64,000 nt of DNA from the NCBI RefSeq assembly GCF_015751765.1, contig NZ_JADOTX010000001.1, positions 2,232,001-2,296,000 on the forward strand, written 5' to 3'. Origin of the DNA: Micromonospora ureilytica (GTDB taxonomy: Bacteria; Actinomycetota; Actinomycetes; Mycobacteriales; Micromonosporaceae). This document shows, one piece after another, positions 24,026 through 33,130 of the stretch (the stretch's first letter is position 1; every line of letters starts with the position of its first letter). The notes under the pieces were generated by a model. That model ran no database searches, was not told the origin of the DNA, and saw only the letters and a program-made list of their open reading frames with translations. The translations under genes and the position numbers were made by a program.

Positions 24026-24580
24026 TCAGCTGTTCCAGTGCTGGCCGACCAGGTCGGTGGCCTGCTGCTCCCACTGGGCGTACGCGTCCGGGTACGCGGA
24101 AACCTGGACGGTCTGCGCGGCCTCGGTCAGCGGCATGTCCTGCCAACCATCAACCTGCTTCAGACCCTTCAGGAACGCGGTCGTCGAGTAGGCCGGGTCG
24201 GTGATCTGCTCCGGCGTACCCCAACCGCTGGACGGGCGCTGCTGGAACAGGCCCAGCGAGTCGTGGTCGTTCATGTCACCGAGGTGGCCCAGGTTCTCCA
24301 GCTTCGACTCCTGCAGGCTCGTCGCGATCGAGATGACCGCGGCCCGCTCCGGCAGACCGGCCTTCTTCGTCGCGGCAATGATCGCCTTCACGTTGGTGGT
24401 CTGCTCGTCGTTCAGGCTGATGTGGGACTGGTCGCCCTGCGGCTTCGCGCCCTGTACGGCCACGGCGACCGGCTTGGCATCCACGGGGTTGGCGTGGGCG
24501 GCGATCGGGCCGGCGAAGACACCGCCGGCGAACGCGAGACCAGCAACGGACAGCATGCTCTTACGGAAGATCGTGTTCAT
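24026..24580 (-). CDS. Secreted lysozyme/transglycosylase-like protein, copy 2
   Basis: The 184-aa paralogue of the gene at 15300-15857 has the same signal peptide start (MNTIFRKSMLSVAGLAFAGG) and the same domain (SLQESKLENLGH, LGLFQQRPSSGWGTPE). It differs by one missing residue near 34 and a handful of substitutions (for example PEYSTT to PAYSTT and LTKAAQ to LTEAAQ). The leader, repeat units, palindrome and downstream hairpin are also duplicated. The conservation of both copies argues that both are functional. The inferred role is cell-wall remodelling. Confidence 0.85.
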   Translation of the reverse strand: MNTIFRKSMLSVAGLAFAGGVFAGPIAAHANPVDAKPVAVAVQGAKPQGDQSHISLNDEQTTNVKAIIAATKKAGLPERAAVISIATSLQESKLENLGHLGDMNDHDSLGLFQQRPSSGWGTPEQITDPAYSTTAFLKGLKQVDGWQDMPLTEAAQTVQVSAYPDAYAQWEQQATDLVGQHWNS

Positions 24581-24660
24581 GGGGGTAGCTCCTTCGGGGG
24601 TAGGACACCCGCCTCGCACCGATCGGGGGAACGGCGGTGACGGGTGTGAGCACCTCGTCC
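24581..24660 (-). promoter_or_regulatory. Structured 5' leader of copy 2
   Basis: The hairpin ACACCC/GGGTGT (24605-24647) is conserved with copy 1, while the inner stem is CACCG (24617-24621) with CGGTG (24635-24639). The loops differ completely in sequence. This is the compensatory change that supports an RNA structure. Confidence 0.55.
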
Positions 24661-24752
24661 GGCGCTGCACAAAAGTCTTTGGGGGTGACGCCTACGGGGC
24701 GGGCGTCGGGGTCGGCGGCCTACGGGCGGGGGCTCGTGGCGCCGGGTCCATG

Positions 24753-24900
24753 TGTAACGACCGGGGGCCGGGGGTCATTCCGGGGTCGGCCCATCCACTG
24801 GCACCCGCATCGGGGCGGCGCCGGCAGGTGCTGCGATCGTCAGGGTATGTAACGACCCCGGCCCGGCCATGATTCCGGCCCAAGGGTGCGACCGGTCACC
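24753..24900. repeat. Two ~95-bp units matching those at 16019-16330
   Basis: Units start TGTAACGACC at 24753 and 24848 and correspond to the first and last of the four units upstream of copy 1. No gene is seen between 24661 and 24977. Confidence 0.75.
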
Positions 24901-24977
24901 ACCCAGAACCGCCCACGACCGGACAAACCCCTTACCCAACGCCCGGAACGCGGCGTCAAATCGCCTCACACTCGCAT

Positions 24978-25050
24978 GATCCACTCGGGTTCCCGGAAGT
25001 CGGGGTGTCCCGGACTCCCGGACCGCGACTTCATAAAACCTGAGTCGATC
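24978..25050. repeat. Second copy of the long imperfect palindrome
   Basis: It begins GATCCACTCGGGTTC and ends TGAGTCGATC, matching the 75-bp palindrome at 16418-16492 with substitutions and a 2-bp shorter centre. It closes the duplicated module on the upstream side of the gene. The following 25051-25253 shows no gene. Confidence 0.75.
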
Positions 25051-25253
25051 ACACATGGGCTGGTCGCATCAAAGCTACAAAACGGACACGGCGTCGACGT
25101 CGGGTATCGGCGGGCATCGGCCCGTACGGTGGCGGTCGGTCGGAGGCGGCCGTGCTGGAGGGGTCTGCGTCTTTCTGGACGGGCTGGCGCCCGTCGGAGT
25201 GTTCCGACGGGCGCCAGCTTGCGTGCGATCCGGGCGCGGCCCGGTGGTGTTGA

Positions 25254-25883
25254 TTAGTGCGCCGCACCACCGAAGCGCTGGCGGCGACGCCAGGCCAGGG
25301 TCAGCAGCAGCATGACCGCTCCGGCGCCGACCAGGCCGCCGCCGAGCTTCATGGGTGTGCCGAGGCTGTCACCCGTGACGGGCAGCGGCTGCTTCTTGTG
25401 CAGCACCCGCAGCTCGGTGGTGGCGGTCCGGCCGGACTCCCGGCCGGTGGCGGTGAAGGTCAGCAGACCCGTCACCGACGGCTTGTAGCTCTTGGTGAAG
25501 CGACCCTGGGCGTTGGTGTACGCCGTGAAGTTCAGGGGCGCGCTCGCCTGGTACGCCACCGGGGTCATGGCCACGGTGCTGCCGTCGCTCCGGCGGGCCG
25601 GAGCCTGACCGCCGGCCGGGGCGGCCAGCGGAGTCACCGTCACCGAGATGTCGACGGTCTCGTTCGGGCCGAAGCCGGTGCCGGTCAGCAGTACCGTCTC
25701 GCCGAGGAAGATCGTCGGCCGGTTGACGGTCAGTGAAGCGGCTGCCGGCGGGTACGGCGGCGGCTGGGGCGGGTCGGTGGTCGCGCTGGGCGCCGGCTGC
25801 GGCTGTGCCGCCCCCGCTGCCGTCGGCACGGCCACCACGGCCAGGCCGACCGTGAGCGCCATGATGATGCGGGATAGCCGCAT
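25254..25883 (-). CDS. Sortase-anchored surface protein (LPVTG)
   Basis: The 209-aa protein has a signal peptide (MRLSRIIMALTVGLAVVAVP, ending near GAAQ) and a Pro-rich linker. A beta-sandwich-like domain follows with LTVNRPTIFLGETVLLTGTG and LLTFTATGRESGRTATTELRV. The C-terminal sorting signal is LPVTG, then a hydrophobic helix (LVGAGAVMLLLTLAW) and the RRRQR tail. GTAGGAGGG lies before the ATG at 25883. It is 13 bp downstream of the DUF4012 gene and probably co-transcribed, so it may be a surface component of that system. Confidence 0.82.
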   Translation of the reverse strand: MRLSRIIMALTVGLAVVAVPTAAGAAQPQPAPSATTDPPQPPPYPPAAASLTVNRPTIFLGETVLLTGTGFGPNETVDISVTVTPLAAPAGGQAPARRSDGSTVAMTPVAYQASAPLNFTAYTNAQGRFTKSYKPSVTGLLTFTATGRESGRTATTELRVLHKKQPLPVTGDSLGTPMKLGGGLVGAGAVMLLLTLAWRRRQRFGGAAH

Positions 25884-25896
25884 GATTGGTTCCCTC

Positions 25897-27681
25897 CTAC
25901 TGGTCACAGCTTGGTGCGGAATGAACTTGGGTGGTCCAGGGGCTGGCGGTGGGGGTCAGCCACAGCTCGGCCTGTCCGACGCCGGTCTTGGCCGTCAGCA
26001 CGGTGACCTCCAGCGCCCTCTCGGCGCCGGGGCCGACATCCACGCTGGCCGTCGCCACCTGGCGGCGGCGTTCGGTGCCGCTGCCAAGTGCCGTCTCGAC
26101 CCCGTCGAGCCGGGCCTCGAGCACCGCTCCACCAGCCGGGCTGAAGATCGACACCAACGTGCGTGCGGTGTACGGATCACCAGCCAGGCCGAGGCCGAGG
26201 ACCGACTCGCTGAGTCCGGACTTCGGCGCCGTCGAGCGGAGGGTCACCCGCAGCCGGAGCTCGCGGCGGCCGTCGGGCCGGCATTCGCCGACCGTCAGGT
26301 TCGCCGTCGGCCGCAGGTAGTAGCCGAGCTTCGCGCCGCTGCCGTCGTTGAGGAACACTCCGACCGTCGGCACGGTGTCCTGTTCCGGAAGCGTCCCGGC
26401 CATCCGGCTGTCGCCGAATGTCCGCTGTTCCTCAGGTCGGGCACTCCAGAACAATATCCGCCGTTCGGTGATAGCACGGTCAAATGCGGACAACAACACC
26501 TTCGGGTTGACATTCTTCTTGAAGAAGGCGTCGAAGACCGCCGACGCCGACGCCGCGAAGAACTCGTCCTGCTGCTTGATGTCCAGCCGCTGGTAGCTGT
26601 CGTTGAGCAGCGTCTGCACGACCTTCTCGCTGGCGAGCGGCACACCACCGGGCACGAGCACCGGGCCGGTCGCCTTGAGCAGGTAGGACAGCACCACCGG
26701 GTCGACGGCGAGCACGCCGTCGACAGTGGTGCCGGTCTTGCGCCGGAACATCTCGCGGTAGAGCGCGGCGGCGGTCGGGAAGTGCGGGGACAGATTGACG
26801 TCGGCGGGGTAGATGCCGGGCAGGTCGGTCCAGAGGGCACGGGTCTCGGCGGGCAGCTTCAACGCCGGGGTGAACTGACCGAGCGAGGCACTGCTGCCCT
26901 GCTTACCCATCTTGACCTTGCCGTTCTCGGCCTCGATCATCGCGTACGCGCCGAACATGCCGCCGGTCGCACGCAGTTCGGCGAGGTTCTGCGAGACGAG
27001 CAGGTAGCGGCGTGGGCCGTTCGCGCCGAGCAGCGGCGGTAGCAGGCGGGCTCCCTGGTCGGCGGCCGTGGTGAGGCTGGCCAGCCGGTCGATCTCGTCA
27101 CGCAGGTCGGTCAGCGCCTGCCGGATCTGGCTGACGAGCCGGTCGGCGGGCACCGCGGCCAGGTCCTGGCGCGTGCGCTGCACCGACTCGTCCACCCGGG
27201 TCAGCTCGGCGGAGACGGCGGTGAGTCGGGCCAGGTCCAGCCGGCCGCCGGTCGGCACCAGGCTGGTCAGGTCCGTGCGGAGCAGGGTCGGGAACGCCTG
27301 CCGGGCCAGGTCGTCGATGGCGACGGCGATCTGCCGGACGGCGTCGAGGTCGTCGCCGGCGATCGGCGTACGCCGGCCGAGCTGCCAGCTCGGGTCTGTC
27401 GTCGCGGTTCGGGCAGCGCCGGCCTGCTCCTGAAGGGCGGCGAGCGTCCGCAGGGCACGGTCGGTGTCCCCACCGACGACCTGGGCGCTCAACTCTCGGG
27501 CCAGTCCAGCGGCGTTGATCAGGTGAGCGCGCGCCTGCCAGCCGCGGAAGCCGATCCACCCGCCGGTCGCCAGCAGCAGCGAGCCGACCACCAGGGCGCC
27601 TAGGAGGGCCCGTCGCAGTCGGGCACGCCGACGACGCCGGGACCGGCTCCGCCGCCGGATCGGTCGTTCGCTCACCGTCAC
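25897..27681 (-). CDS. DUF4012-domain membrane protein
   Basis: The 594-aa protein has a basic N-terminus (RRRSRSRRRRRARLRR), one membrane helix (LLGALVVGSLLLATGGWIGF at about residues 28-47) and a large extracytoplasmic part. The DUF4012 core is recognisable from RYLLVSQNLAELRATGGMFG through DLPGIYPADVNLSPHFPTAA and DGVLAVDPVVLSYLLKATGP. DUF4012 proteins lie in exopolysaccharide and capsule loci and are related to LytR-CpsA-Psr-like modules by context, but their reaction is not established. The GTG at 27681 has GGAAG upstream. Neighbours are a GT4 glycosyltransferase and an LPVTG protein. Confidence 0.85.
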   Translation of the reverse strand: MTVSERPIRRRSRSRRRRRARLRRALLGALVVGSLLLATGGWIGFRGWQARAHLINAAGLARELSAQVVGGDTDRALRTLAALQEQAGAARTATTDPSWQLGRRTPIAGDDLDAVRQIAVAIDDLARQAFPTLLRTDLTSLVPTGGRLDLARLTAVSAELTRVDESVQRTRQDLAAVPADRLVSQIRQALTDLRDEIDRLASLTTAADQGARLLPPLLGANGPRRYLLVSQNLAELRATGGMFGAYAMIEAENGKVKMGKQGSSASLGQFTPALKLPAETRALWTDLPGIYPADVNLSPHFPTAAALYREMFRRKTGTTVDGVLAVDPVVLSYLLKATGPVLVPGGVPLASEKVVQTLLNDSYQRLDIKQQDEFFAASASAVFDAFFKKNVNPKVLLSAFDRAITERRILFWSARPEEQRTFGDSRMAGTLPEQDTVPTVGVFLNDGSGAKLGYYLRPTANLTVGECRPDGRRELRLRVTLRSTAPKSGLSESVLGLGLAGDPYTARTLVSIFSPAGGAVLEARLDGVETALGSGTERRRQVATASVDVGPGAERALEVTVLTAKTGVGQAELWLTPTASPWTTQVHSAPSCDQ

Positions 27682-27717
27682 ACCACACTTCCGTTCACGG
27701 AACCGGACAGAAGGTCG

Positions 27718-27750
27718 ATTCCCTGACGTTCTTAGCACGGCTCAGGGAAT
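27718..27750. promoter_or_regulatory. 9-bp inverted repeat between GT4 and DUF4012 genes
   Basis: ATTCCCTGA (27718-27726) pairs with TCAGGGAAT (27742-27750) across a 15-nt loop, in a locally AT-richer gap of 78 bp. It could be a weak terminator or an operator preceding the DUF4012 gene. Confidence 0.4.
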
Positions 27751-27759
27751 TTCGTACTG

Positions 27760-29025
27760 TTATTGCGTTTGTCGCCCTTTAAGTAAGTTTTCTTCGTGAC
27801 TCCGTGCGGGCTGCGCCTCTCGTCCGGCCGCCTCGTGCAACAGCCGTTCGATCTGGTCCACGCCGGCGGGCAACGACATCTCGCGCAGGTACGCGGCCCG
27901 CCCCCGGCGACCCATTTCGGCACGGGTCGGCGGCGGAATGGTGGCGGCCAACCAGAACCGGTCGGCCAACGCCGCCCAGTCCTCCGGTGGGCAGGACAGT
28001 CCAGCCCGAGCCCGTTCGACCAGCTCGGCCGTGTCCCCGCCGGCCGACGCGATCACCGGTGCGGCACAGGAGAGCGCGGCCTGGAGCTTGCCGGGCACCG
28101 TGCCGCGCAGCTCCGGGAGGTCGCGCAACATGACCAGCTGGTAGTCGGCGGCGGCGTACAGCTCGGGCATGTCGACAGGCGACCGCCGCTCCAGGAAGCG
28201 GACGTTGTTCGCGCCCAACTCGGCGGCGAGCCCCCGCACCCGCCGCTCCGCCGTGCCCGAACCGACCAGGACCAGATCCATCGTCCGGTCCAGCGCCGCG
28301 GCCGCCCGGACCGCGGTCTCCAACCCCTGCCGCGCCCCGATGGTCCCGGCGTGCATCACCACGCACCGACCGTCTCGACGGACCAGCTGACGGGCCGCCG
28401 CGTTGGGCGTCGCCGGGTGGAAGATCCGCTCGTCGGTCCAGTTCAGCACCAGCCGGACCCGGGCCGGGTCGGCGCCGGCGGCGACCACCAGGTCCCGCAT
28501 CGACGGCGCGGCGACCGCGATTCGCGCCGCGGTGCGGTAGATCCGGGTCATCGTGCTGCCCATCCGCGCCGCCCAGCGCCCCTCGCCCCCCTCGTCCGCG
28601 CCGTCGCGGGCCCAGACGTCCTGTACGTGCAGCACCGCCGGCACTCGCCCGAGCAACCGGAGCACCCCGGCGGCGGCGAACGTCGTCGCCGGCAGTTGGA
28701 ACACGTAGAGCACGTCCACGTCGCCGAGGAACCGGCGTGCGACCAGCCCCGCGCTGCCGGCGAAGGAGAGGTAGCTGGCCATCCGGCCGCGGATCGACGC
28801 GCCGCCCCCGGGGTACCGGGGCACCCGTCGGACGCTCAACCGCTCACTGTGGGTCTCGTGGTGCCACCGCTGTCGCCAGCCGGGATAGACGTGCCCGCCG
28901 GGGTAGTCCGGGAAGCCGGTGAGAACCCGTACCTCGTGCCCGCGCGCGGCCAACTCCTCGGCGAGGCTCCCGGGGATGAACGCCGGCTCGGGTGGAAAGT
29001 GGTACGACAGGATGCCGATCTTCAC
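27760..29025 (-). CDS. GT4-family glycosyltransferase
   Basis: This 421-aa GT-B glycosyltransferase begins VKIGILSYHFPPEPAFIPGS with the sugar-acceptor-side glycine/proline signature. It continues with FPDYPGG and a C-terminal nucleotide-sugar domain: MHAGTIGARQGLETAV, FLERRSPVDMPELYAAAD and a late EXXEX-like acidic stretch. The group resembles WbuB/colanic-acid-type transferases. The GTG at 29025 with GGGGGCGGAC upstream is preferred; the frame stays open far upstream through the oppositely oriented phosphatase gene. It probably builds the surface polysaccharide handled by the neighbouring Wzz/BY-kinase and DUF4012 protein. Confidence 0.85.
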   Translation of the reverse strand: MKIGILSYHFPPEPAFIPGSLAEELAARGHEVRVLTGFPDYPGGHVYPGWRQRWHHETHSERLSVRRVPRYPGGGASIRGRMASYLSFAGSAGLVARRFLGDVDVLYVFQLPATTFAAAGVLRLLGRVPAVLHVQDVWARDGADEGGEGRWAARMGSTMTRIYRTAARIAVAAPSMRDLVVAAGADPARVRLVLNWTDERIFHPATPNAAARQLVRRDGRCVVMHAGTIGARQGLETAVRAAAALDRTMDLVLVGSGTAERRVRGLAAELGANNVRFLERRSPVDMPELYAAADYQLVMLRDLPELRGTVPGKLQAALSCAAPVIASAGGDTAELVERARAGLSCPPEDWAALADRFWLAATIPPPTRAEMGRRGRAAYLREMSLPAGVDQIERLLHEAAGREAQPARSHEENLLKGRQTQ

Positions 29026-29193
29026 CGGTCCGCCCCCGTCCCGCAGGGATTGGCGCCGGTCGGCGCGGCACCACGGCCGGTGAGCGCGCGGCCCGCGTAC
29101 GATGCCGACAACCCCTCCCCGCACGGCCACCGGCGTCGACGCACCGCCCTCGCGGTGCGAGCGCCCGTGTCCGTACCGATGAGAGGGGCACCG

Positions 29194-29748
29194 ATGGCTG
29201 ATCGCGTGCTGTTCGTCTGCCACGCCAATCTGTGCCGGTCGCCGATGGCCGAGTACCTGGCCCGCCGGTTGCTGGCCGACCAACCCGTCGAGGTGGCCAG
29301 CGCCGGTACCGACGCGATCGACGGGCTGGTCATGCACCCGTACGCCATGGAGGTCGCGACCGAGAGCGGCGCGGACGCGGCGGCGTTCCGGACCCGGGGT
29401 TTGCGCCCCGAGTACCTGGTCGACGCGACGCTCGTGCTGACCGCGACCCGACGCCAACGCTCGGTCTGCACCTCGTTGGCGCCGGGAGCGCTGCACCGGA
29501 CGTTCACGCTGCGCCAGTTCGGCCGGCTGGCCGCTGCGGCCGAGCCGCCCGCCGACTCGACCGACGACCCGTTGCGGGCGGCGATCGCCGCCGCCGCCCA
29601 GGCCCGGGGACGGCTGCAACCCGCCGCCCCGGACGAGGACGATCTTCGGGATCCGATCGGCGGTACCGAGGCCGACTTCCGACGCTGCGCCGAGGAGATC
29701 GAACGGTCGCTGCGACCCCTCGCCGCGCTCATCGGGGCAGCCGGGTGA
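29194..29748 (+). CDS. Low-molecular-weight protein-tyrosine phosphatase
   Basis: The 184-aa protein carries the P-loop CHANLCRS (Cys9 nucleophile, Arg15). The general-acid Asp in the Asp-Pro motif (DDLRDPIG) is near residue 150. In exopolysaccharide loci such enzymes (Wzb/Ptp) dephosphorylate the cognate BY-kinase, and the convergent gene here encodes exactly such a kinase. GAGAGGGG precedes the ATG at 29194. Its 3' end overlaps the kinase gene by 20 bp. Confidence 0.88.
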   Translation: MADRVLFVCHANLCRSPMAEYLARRLLADQPVEVASAGTDAIDGLVMHPYAMEVATESGADAAAFRTRGLRPEYLVDATLVLTATRRQRSVCTSLAPGALHRTFTLRQFGRLAAAAEPPADSTDDPLRAAIAAAAQARGRLQPAAPDEDDLRDPIGGTEADFRRCAEEIERSLRPLAALIGAAG

Positions 29749-31192
29749 GTTCCTGGGTGTGGTCGGGGACGCCGTTGACCCCGTCGGCGGTCGCGCTGTG
29801 CCGGCCGGACGCGGCCCGGTCGGCCGGCACCGATGCCCCGGCCGTCGTGGCGACCACCCGGTAGGCCTCGTACTGGTACGCCTCGGCCTTGGCCACCTTG
29901 GCCATGTTCAGCACACAGCCGAGCAGCCGGACCGAGACCGAGTGCAGTGACCGGGCCGCCGCGGCCACCTGGGTCCGCGACGTACGGCCCTGCTGGGTCA
30001 CCAGCAGCGCGCCGTCGGCCTGCACGGCCACGACCACGCCGTCGGTCACCGCGAGCAGCGGCGCGGTGTCGATGATCACGATGTCCGCCGACTCCCGCAG
30101 CGTCAGCAGCAGGTCCGACATGGCCTTGGAGCCGAGCAGTTCGCTCGGGTTCGGCGGGGCCGACCCGCTGGGCAACACCAGCAGCGACTTGTCGCCCCAG
30201 CGCTGCACGACGTCGCCCACCTTCACGTCGCCGACCAGCACGTCGGTGAGGCCGACGCCGGCGTCCAGGCCCAGGTAGTCGTCGACCTTCGGGCGGCGCA
30301 GATCCGCGTCGACCAGCAGCACCCGCCAGCCCGCCTCGGCCAGCGCGATGGCCAGGTTGCAGGAGAGCGTGGTCTTGCCCTCGCCCTGCAGAGCGCTGGT
30401 CACCGCGATGACCCGGGCCGGCTCGTGGACGTCCACGAAGCGCAGGTTGGTCCGCAGCTTGCGGACCGCCTCGGCGCGTGCCGAGGTCGCGGCGTCGCCC
30501 ACGATCAGCGGGGCGCTGCGGGCGTTGGCCTCGAACGGAATCTCACCGAGCAGCGGGCTGCCGGTGGCGCGTTGCAGGCCGGCGGCGTCGCGCAGCCGGA
30601 CGTCGGCGACGCCCCGCAGGATCGCCAGGCCGATGCCGAGGATCAGGCCGACCAGGCCACCGAGGGCGAGGTTGCGGACCGGCTGCGGCGAGACGGGGCT
30701 GGCGGTGACCCGCGGGCCACTGACCACCTCGATCTTGATGGGCGCCTTGCCCTCCGGCGTCGTCTCGACCTTCTGGACGAGTTCGACGAACTTGTTGGCG
30801 AGGCTCTCCGTCACGCGCAACGCGCGAGTCTGGTCGGTGTCGGTGACCGTCGCCCGCAACAGAACGGTGCCTGTCTCGGTGGTGGTGCTCACCCGGCGCT
30901 GCACCTCGTCCGCGGTGAGGCCAACCGGAGTTTCGGCCACCACGCTCTGCGCCAGCCGGTCGCTGCTGAGCAGGTCGGCGTACGACTTGACGCGCTGCTG
31001 GAGGAAGAGCCCGCCCTGGTAGGCGTCGGTGACGCCGGTGTTGGGGGTGGTGACGAAGAAGGTCACCGAGGCGACGTACCGAGGTTGGGCCCGTACGGTC
31101 AGAAACGCCGAGACGCCGAGAGCCACCATGACCGTGACCAGCGCGACCCACCAGTGCCGACGCACGTGGCGCAATTGGCGGAGCAGGTCCAT
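29729..31192 (-). CDS. Wzz/BY-kinase polysaccharide co-polymerase
   Basis: The 487-aa protein combines an N-terminal chain-length-determinant domain with a cytoplasmic bacterial tyrosine kinase. Membrane helices lie at about 15-33 (WWVALVTVMVALGVSAFLTV) and 170-190 (LALGGLVGLILGIGLAIL). The kinase has Walker A ALQGEGKTTLS, Walker A' VLLVDADLRRP and Walker B IVIIDTAPLL. A short Tyr cluster (EAYQYEAYR) near residue 440 is the probable autophosphorylation site. It would control polysaccharide chain length, with the convergent phosphatase as its partner. The gene reads away from nhaA. Confidence 0.9.
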   Translation of the reverse strand: MDLLRQLRHVRRHWWVALVTVMVALGVSAFLTVRAQPRYVASVTFFVTTPNTGVTDAYQGGLFLQQRVKSYADLLSSDRLAQSVVAETPVGLTADEVQRRVSTTTETGTVLLRATVTDTDQTRALRVTESLANKFVELVQKVETTPEGKAPIKIEVVSGPRVTASPVSPQPVRNLALGGLVGLILGIGLAILRGVADVRLRDAAGLQRATGSPLLGEIPFEANARSAPLIVGDAATSARAEAVRKLRTNLRFVDVHEPARVIAVTSALQGEGKTTLSCNLAIALAEAGWRVLLVDADLRRPKVDDYLGLDAGVGLTDVLVGDVKVGDVVQRWGDKSLLVLPSGSAPPNPSELLGSKAMSDLLLTLRESADIVIIDTAPLLAVTDGVVVAVQADGALLVTQQGRTSRTQVAAAARSLHSVSVRLLGCVLNMAKVAKAEAYQYEAYRVVATTAGASVPADRAASGRHSATADGVNGVPDHTQELTRLPR

Positions 31193-31532
31193 CAGGCGCG
31201 CCCCCGTGCCGGTCCGGTTACGGCAAAGAACTTCACGAAAACCCCCAAGGTCGTCTCTAAACTCGTGAAACCATTAAAGCGGCTCATACGGCTTATGTCC
31301 GGAGTTATGTATTTTCCGGCGGCGAGATGTGCGCCCGCATGACCAACCCGACAAACGTCCATTCGGCTGCGGCGTGACAACGGGGAAAAAGTCGAAGGCC
31401 GATCGGACAGCGTCCGATCGGCCCAGCGGTCCCCGTCGACCGCGCCGCCGGATAGGGTCGACAGCGGTGTGCCGGGAAGTCTGGTCGGCGAGTGGATTCC
31501 GGCCGTCCCGACTCTCTTAGGTGAGCCCGCAG
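31193..31532. other. Divergent intergenic region with operator-like repeat
   Basis: No gene is seen. The part near 31200-31330 is locally AT-richer and probably holds the BY-kinase promoter. A perfect 12-bp inverted repeat (31397-31408 and 31412-31423, loop AGC) lies in the middle. Both flanking genes point away, so a terminator is unlikely and an operator or structural element is more plausible. Confidence 0.5.
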
Positions 31533-32906
31533 ATGACCTCCCAGACCCCACCACCGGGGCAGCGCCCGCCGAGGATGCGGCTGTTCTCGCGATCATCCTG
31601 GCCGGAGGCCCGGCACCTGGCCGACGTGCTGCGTACCGAGACCGTCGGTGGCGTGCTGCTGCTGTCGGGCGCCGTGATCGCGCTGATCTGGGCAAACTCC
31701 CCGTGGTCCGACTCGTACACCCGGCTCGGCGACGTCGTGCCGTGGCCCGGCGCGCCCTGGCACCTCGACCTGGACGTGGCCACCTGGGCGGCGGACGGCC
31801 TGCTGGCGATCTTCTTCTTCGTGGTGGGCCTGGAGCTCAAACGGGAGTTCGTCGCCGGTGACCTCCGCGACCCGCGCCGCGCCGCGCTGCCGGTGGCGGC
31901 CGCACTCGGCGGGATGCTGCTGCCGGCGCTGATCTACGTGGCGGTGGTGCTCGGCGCGGGCGGGGAGGGCCTGCGGGGTTGGGCCATTCCGACGGCCACC
32001 GACATCGCTTTCGCGCTCGCCGTGCTCGCGGTGGTCAGCTCACATCTGCCCCAGGGCCTACGCGCATTCCTGCTCACCCTGGCGGTGGTCGACGATCTGT
32101 TCGCGATCACCATCATCGCGATCTTCTACACCGCCGACTTCCATCCCCTACCGTTGCTCGCCGCGTTGGCGCCGATCGGGCTCTTCGCGGTGCTGGTGCA
32201 GCGGGGGCGTACCTGGTGGTGGGCTCTCATCCCCCTCGCGGTCACCGCCTGGGCCCTGATGCACGCCTCGGGCGTGCACGCCACGGTGGCCGGTGTCCTG
32301 CTCGGCTTCACGGTCCCGGTGCTCGCCCGCCGACCGGCGGGCGGCGACCAGCCGGCCACCGGCGACGCGGCGGCGAGCGCTGCGGGGGCGGGCGAGGGAG
32401 GTCTCGCCGCGCGCCTGGAGCACCGCTGGCGGCCGGTGTCGGCCGGCGTCGCAGTGCCGATCTTCGCCCTGTTCGCCGCCGGGGTCACCCTGCGCGGCAC
32501 CGACCTGGGCGCCCTGCTGAGCGACCCGATGGTGATCGCCATCGCCGCCGCCCTGGTGCTCGGCAAGAGCATCGGCATCTTCGGCTCGACGTACCTGCTG
32601 GCCCGGTTCACCCGCGCCGAACTGGACGAGGACATCACCTGGGCCGACCTGCTCGGGATCGCCCTGCTGGCCGGCGTCGGGTTCACCGTCTCGCTGCTCA
32701 TCGGCGACCTGGCCTTCGGAGCGGACAGCACGGCCGACGACCGGGTCAAGGCGGCCGTGCTGCTCGGCTCGGCGATCTCCGCCGGACTGGCCGCCACCGT
32801 GCTCAGCCGCCGCAACGCGGCGTACCGGAGGGTGGCCGAGCGGGAGCGGCTGGACGCCGACGGGGACGGCGTACCCGACGTCTACCAGCACCCCGACGTC
32901 CGCTGA
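31533..32906 (+). CDS. nhaA: Na+/H+ antiporter NhaA with Ca-loop-like tail
   Basis: This 457-aa antiporter has the conserved [21 protein letters not shown] and [10 protein letters not shown], containing the paired aspartates equivalent to D163/D164 of E. coli Nha[14 protein letters not shown] is in an early helix and [15 protein letters not shown] near the C-terminal end of the transport domain. A loop of about 35 Ala/Gly residues separates the central helices. The cytoplasmic tail ends [17 protein letters not shown], resembling a thrombospondin-type calcium loop. AGGTGAG lies 7 nt before the ATG at 31533; a GTG at 31521 lacks a ribosome binding site. Confidence 0.92.
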   Translation: MTSQTPPPGQRPPRMRLFSRSSWPEARHLADVLRTETVGGVLLLSGAVIALIWANSPWSDSYTRLGDVVPWPGAPWHLDLDVATWAADGLLAIFFFVVGLELKREFVAGDLRDPRRAALPVAAALGGMLLPALIYVAVVLGAGGEGLRGWAIPTATDIAFALAVLAVVSSHLPQGLRAFLLTLAVVDDLFAITIIAIFYTADFHPLPLLAALAPIGLFAVLVQRGRTWWWALIPLAVTAWALMHASGVHATVAGVLLGFTVPVLARRPAGGDQPATGDAAASAAGAGEGGLAARLEHRWRPVSAGVAVPIFALFAAGVTLRGTDLGALLSDPMVIAIAAALVLGKSIGIFGSTYLLARFTRAELDEDITWADLLGIALLAGVGFTVSLLIGDLAFGADSTADDRVKAAVLLGSAISAGLAATVLSRRNAAYRRVAERERLDADGDGVPDVYQHPDVR

Positions 32907-32928
32907 CCGCGTCGGGGCCGGCCTACGC

Positions 32929-33126
32929 TCAGTGGCGACGTTCGGCGGGCGGCAGGTCCTCGGTCTCCTCGACCAGCGCCTCGGCCGCCGGCCCGGTGAG
33001 GTCGTCACCCGGCACCGCCACCTCCTCGACGCGGTCCTGCTCGTCGGTCTTCCCGCCGGGCGGCGGCTCCGGAGCGGTGCCGTCGCCGGCGAAGCCGTAC
33101 TCATTCGGTTCGTCGTGCCGGCCCAT
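32929..33126 (-). CDS. Small acidic hypothetical protein (65 aa)
   Basis: MGRHDEPNEYGFAGDGTAP is followed by a Glu/Asp-rich disordered sequence ending DLPPAERRH. GGAGG lies 8-9 nt before the ATG at 33126. There is no domain or Cys. It ends 23 bp after the nhaA stop, on the opposite strand. The function is unknown. Confidence 0.5.
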   Translation of the reverse strand: MGRHDEPNEYGFAGDGTAPEPPPGGKTDEQDRVEEVAVPGDDLTGPAAEALVEETEDLPPAERRH

Positions 33127-33130
33127 GTGG

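Noticed and set aside
27796..29193. Long upstream extension of the tyrosine phosphatase
   Set aside because: It lies antisense to the GT4 gene; the CX5R loop sits 9 residues after the ATG at 29194 as expected for the family.
29729..29748. Annotation error at the 3' overlap of phosphatase and BY-kinase genes
   Set aside because: Both C-termini are supported by their frames; a 20-bp convergent overlap is acceptable.
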